Source of the DNA: Azospirillum thermophilum
GTDB lineage: Bacteria; Pseudomonadota; Alphaproteobacteria; Azospirillales; Azospirillaceae
Reading direction: 5' to 3'
NCBI RefSeq assembly: GCF_003130795.1
Contig: NZ_CP029352.1
Location: 908,001 to 972,000, forward strand
DNA: 64,000 bases
Every line of letters starts with the position of its first letter. The first letter of the stretch is position 1. The notes below the pieces were generated by a model. That model saw nothing but the letters and a program-made list of their open reading frames with translations, was not told the origin of the DNA and made no database searches. Shown here in pieces: positions 61,501-64,000 of the stretch. Position numbers and translations under genes: made by a program.

Positions 61501-62500
61501 CAACCACCCCGCAGGCGGCGAGCGGGCCGGCCGCAAGCGCCACGCTGCCCCAGGACCAGCCGACCCCGAAGCCGGACAGCAGGAGACGCCGGCGTCCGGT
61601 GCTAAGCGCGTCGGCCAGTTCGGTGGCAAGCGCCAGGGGAATGGAGGCGGAGCTGGTATTGCCATAGGAGCCGAGCCCGATCACCGTCTGCCCGGGCGTT
61701 GCCCCGAGCTTCTGGGCCAGGTGGCGGATCATCTGGGCGTTGGCCTGATGCAGGACGAGATGGTCGATCTCCTCCATCGCCCAGCCGGCCCGGTCGAGCG
61801 CGGCGCGCACGCTGCCGGGAACTTCGCGCAGCGTGAAGGCGAAGACCTGCGTCCCGTCCATGGCGAGACGGGCGGGCTCCTCCGGACTGCGCATACCGCC
61901 GCCGGACACCGCGAGGTAGGGCGCCCCCGCCCCGTCGCTGCCGAGGTCGAAGGCCATGGCGGGCGCTCCCTCCTCCTGCTCCAGCGCGACCGCGGCGGCC
62001 GCGTCGCCGAACAGCGGCGCCACCGCCCGGTCGGCCGGATCGACCAGCCGCGACGTCGTGTCGCCGACCAGCAGCAGCGCCCGCCGCCCCGCCGCCTTCA
62101 GCATCCCGGCCGCGGTCCACAGCCCGTAGACGAAGCCGGAACAGCCGTGGGTGAGGTCGAGCACCGCCGCCCCCTTGCGCAGCCCGAGCCGGCGATGCAG
62201 CAGCGAAGCGGTTCCCGGCAGGATGTGGTCGTGGGTCTGCGTCACCAGGACCAGGAGGTCGACGCTGTCCGCCTGCCATCCCAGCCGGTCGAGCAGGCGG
62301 CGGGCGGCGAGGTCGGCGAGATCGGAGGTGCATTGGCCGGGAGCGACGACATGGCGGGACTCGATGCCCGTCGCCTTGGCGATCTTCTGCGCCGCCTCCT
62401 CGCCGAAACGGGCCGCGAGGTCGGCCTGCGTCTCCCGCCCCTCGGGGACGCAGGCGACCAGGCCGCGGATGGCGACGCCGTCGAGGGTGCTGGCGACCAT
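61418..62500 (-). CDS. 3-oxoacyl-ACP synthase III family protein
   Basis: 360 residues. The Cys-His-Asn triad is complete: C120 in LDLTHGCSGFVYG, H251 in LVLHQANAQMI, and N281 in SYGNTSSASIPLAL. FabH-like condensation of an acyl-CoA/ACP starter, or acyl transfer in specialised pathways. The last 25 residues (PGRKYPAESAYPASGAGDPA) are outside the fold and read through the palindrome cluster. It is third in an operon (acyl ligase, SDR, this gene) running toward flagellin. Similar genes occur in flagellin glycosylation islands such as that of Pseudomonas aeruginosa strain PAK. Confidence 0.85.
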   Translation of the reverse strand: MVASTLDGVAIRGLVACVPEGRETQADLAARFGEEAAQKIAKATGIESRHVVAPGQCTSDLADLAARRLLDRLGWQADSVDLLVLVTQTHDHILPGTASLLHRRLGLRKGAAVLDLTHGCSGFVYGLWTAAGMLKAAGRRALLLVGDTTSRLVDPADRAVAPLFGDAAAAVALEQEEGAPAMAFDLGSDGAGAPYLAVSGGGMRSPEEPARLAMDGTQVFAFTLREVPGSVRAALDRAGWAMEEIDHLVLHQANAQMIRHLAQKLGATPGQTVIGLGSYGNTSSASIPLALATELADALSTGRRRLLLSGFGVGWSWGSVALAAGPLAACGVVVLPGRKYPAESAYPASGAGDPAETAGR

Positions 62501-62525
62501 GGGGCGCTCCTTTCGGGAGGACGGC

Positions 62526-63278
62526 TCAGCAGGTGATGCCGCCGTCCACCGTGATGGTCTGGCCGGTGATGAAGGCGCCGCCCTCGCCCAGCAGGAAGCG
62601 GACCACCGGAACCACGTCCCCCACCCCGCCGAGCCGGCCGAGCGGCGTGCGGCGGATGATCTGGTCGCGCTGGCCCGCCGACAGCGTACCCGACATCTCG
62701 GTTTCCAGATAGCCGGGCGCCACCGAGTTCACCGTCACCTGCAACCGCCCGACCTCGCGCGCCAGCGCCCGCGTCAGCCCGTCGAGCCCCGCCTTGGAGG
62801 CGGAATAGGCGGCGAGCCCGACATAGCCCCGCTGCCCGATGATCGAGGAGATGTTGACAATCCGCCCCGGCCCGCGACGCAGCAGCTTGGCCCGCAGGAA
62901 GGCCCGCGCCACCTGGATGGCGCCGGTCAGGTTGGTCTGGACGACCTCCTCCACGTCCACCTCGGGAAAGGTGGCGAGCACCCCTTCGCGGGCGATGCCG
63001 GCATTGTTGACGAGCCCCCACAGCGGCGAGGGGCCGGCCCATTCCACCGCCGCCTCGACAAAGGCACGCACCTGTCCGCCGTCGCCGATCCGGCAGGCCT
63101 GCCAGAACAGGTCCGGCCCGGCCAGCCGTTCGAGTTCGGCGGCCGGGCCGCGGCTGCAGGTGGAGACGCGGTAGCCCTCGGCCAGGAGCGCCTCCACCAG
63201 CCCGAGGCCGAGGCCGCGGCTGCCGCCGGTGACGATGACGTGGCGCTTCGCGCGGCCGTTCTCGCCTGGATCTGTCAT
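62526..63278 (-). CDS. SDR family oxidoreductase, FabG-like
   Basis: 250 residues. NAD(P)-binding TGGSRGLGLGLVEALL, NNAGIAREG, and the Ser-Tyr-Lys active site (VNISSIIGQRGYVGLAAYSASKAGL). The C-terminal ITGQTITVDGGITC matches ketoacyl reductases. It probably reduces a beta-keto acyl intermediate made by the ketoacyl synthase encoded 25 bp downstream. Its start overlaps the ligase stop by 4 bp (ATGA). Confidence 0.9.
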   Translation of the reverse strand: MTDPGENGRAKRHVIVTGGSRGLGLGLVEALLAEGYRVSTCSRGPAAELERLAGPDLFWQACRIGDGGQVRAFVEAAVEWAGPSPLWGLVNNAGIAREGVLATFPEVDVEEVVQTNLTGAIQVARAFLRAKLLRRGPGRIVNISSIIGQRGYVGLAAYSASKAGLDGLTRALAREVGRLQVTVNSVAPGYLETEMSGTLSAGQRDQIIRRTPLGRLGGVGDVVPVVRFLLGEGGAFITGQTITVDGGITC

Positions 63279-64000
63279 GGCTCGGGCCTCCGGCTCTTCT
63301 TTCCCGCGGTGGACAGCGCGATGTGGTCGGCGAAGGTCAGCACCCGCGGACGGGCAGCCGGCGCCAGCGGCTCCAGCGCGACGCGGATCGCGGATCGCAG
63401 CGCGCTCTCCTCCACGCCGGGCTGCGGCACGACGGTGGCGGTCAGGATCCAGCCGGAGATCGGGTTCGCCCTCGGCTCCACCAGCGCGTCCAGCACGCCG
63501 GGAACCGCCAGCAGGGCCGTCTCCGCCGCCTCCGGCGAGACCTTCACCCCGCCGACATTGATCCGTCCGTCCAGCCGGCCGGCGAACAGCACCCGGCCGT
63601 CCCGCAGTTCCACAAGGTCACCGGTCGACAGCCAGTCCCCGGCGCCGTCCAGCATGGCGCGCGGGCTGCGCACCTCCAGCACGCCGCCGGCGATGCGGAG
63701 CCCGACCCCGTCCACTCCCGTCTCAAGCCACTCGGCCGGGAAGCCGGCGAGACCGTCGGCGACGGCGAACAGGGCGCCGGCCTCGGTGGAGGCGTAGATG
63801 TGCCGCAGCCGCGCCTGCGGAAAGCGCTCCGCGAGGCGGTCGAGCAGCGGCTGGTCGGCCGCCTCGCCGCCCAGCGTGATCGCGGCGAGTGGCGGGGCCT
63901 CCGCCCCCAGCGCCATCAGGAAGGCCCGCCAGAAGCTGGGCGTGCCGCTGACATGGGTGACGCCGTGGTGCACCGCCGCCCGTGCCAGTCCGCCGACCCC
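63275..64000 (-). CDS. AMP-dependent acyl synthetase, C-terminal part (runs off window)
   Basis: The visible 241 residues are the C-terminal half of an ANL-superfamily enzyme: THVSGTPSFWRAFLMALGAE, ITLGGEAADQPLLDRLAERF, RHIYASTEAGALFAV (adenylate motif), LSTGDLVELRDGRVLFAGRL, and INVGGVKVSPEAAETALLAV. The last block near the C-terminus is STAGKKSRRPEP, with the position of the catalytic Lys. It activates an acid as acyl-AMP for transfer to ACP or CoA. The N-terminal half lies beyond the right edge. Same operon as the SDR and ketoacyl synthase. Confidence 0.85.
   Translation of the reverse strand, partial: GVGGLARAAVHHGVTHVSGTPSFWRAFLMALGAEAPPLAAITLGGEAADQPLLDRLAERFPQARLRHIYASTEAGALFAVADGLAGFPAEWLETGVDGVGLRIAGGVLEVRSPRAMLDGAGDWLSTGDLVELRDGRVLFAGRLDGRINVGGVKVSPEAAETALLAVPGVLDALVEPRANPISGWILTATVVPQPGVEESALRSAIRVALEPLAPAARPRVLTFADHIALSTAGKKSRRPEP

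Overview
The window is high-GC alphaproteobacterial DNA, most likely from Azospirillum or a close relative in the Rhodospirillales (inferred). Supporting signs are the GC-rich codon use, a PhyR stress regulator beside a HisKA_2 kinase, an ImuA-ImuB-DnaE2 cassette with an alphaproteobacterial LexA box, and an FlbT/flagellin pair. I saw no rRNA, tRNA, CRISPR array or replication origin.

Region by region. 0-2.8 kb: ispH, thrB and rnhA in a row. 2.8-7.7 kb: molybdate uptake, with mop, modE and modABC, a likely ModE operator, and a TauE/SafE permease. 7.8-13.6 kb: a MarR regulator, then the SOS mutagenesis operon imuA-imuB-dnaE2 on the minus strand. 13.7-16.2 kb: a lytic transglycosylase lipoprotein and a complete ISAs1-type insertion sequence with a 9-bp target duplication and a frameshifted transposase. 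16.3-20.7 kb: plsC and a B12-dependent ribonucleotide reductase split by a 380-residue LAGLIDADG intein. 20.7-23.9 kb: small soluble and periplasmic enzymes. 23.9-29.7 kb: a dppABCDF peptide transporter. 30-40.7 kb: exporter, CoA ligase, PhyR, TlyA, sensor kinase, LysR/GST and a PNPOx-like protein.

40.8-64 kb is the most distinctive part. It is a flagellin locus surrounded by apparent flagellin-modification genes: a pseudokinase-DUF4384 protein, YjfB-like and FlaG-like proteins, five TPR proteins fused to glycosyltransferase-like or methyltransferase domains (one of 1984 residues with three TPR+GT modules), FlbT, flagellin, and a ketoacyl synthase III / SDR / acyl ligase operon running toward flagellin. 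Five homologous GT9-like modules sit in two genes, a GT41/SPINDLY-like enzyme lies between them, and sigma-54-like promoters precede both flagellin and one giant gene. My inference is a flagellin glycosylation and glycan-decoration island. No acceptor or donor can be proved from sequence.

Caution: four genes (ISAs1 transposase, nrdJ, dppD, the 46.6-kb TPR-GT gene) are each broken by one missing base in a G or C run. Three of them look otherwise intact, so consensus sequencing errors are a serious possibility. I annotate those three as single genes with a frameshift.
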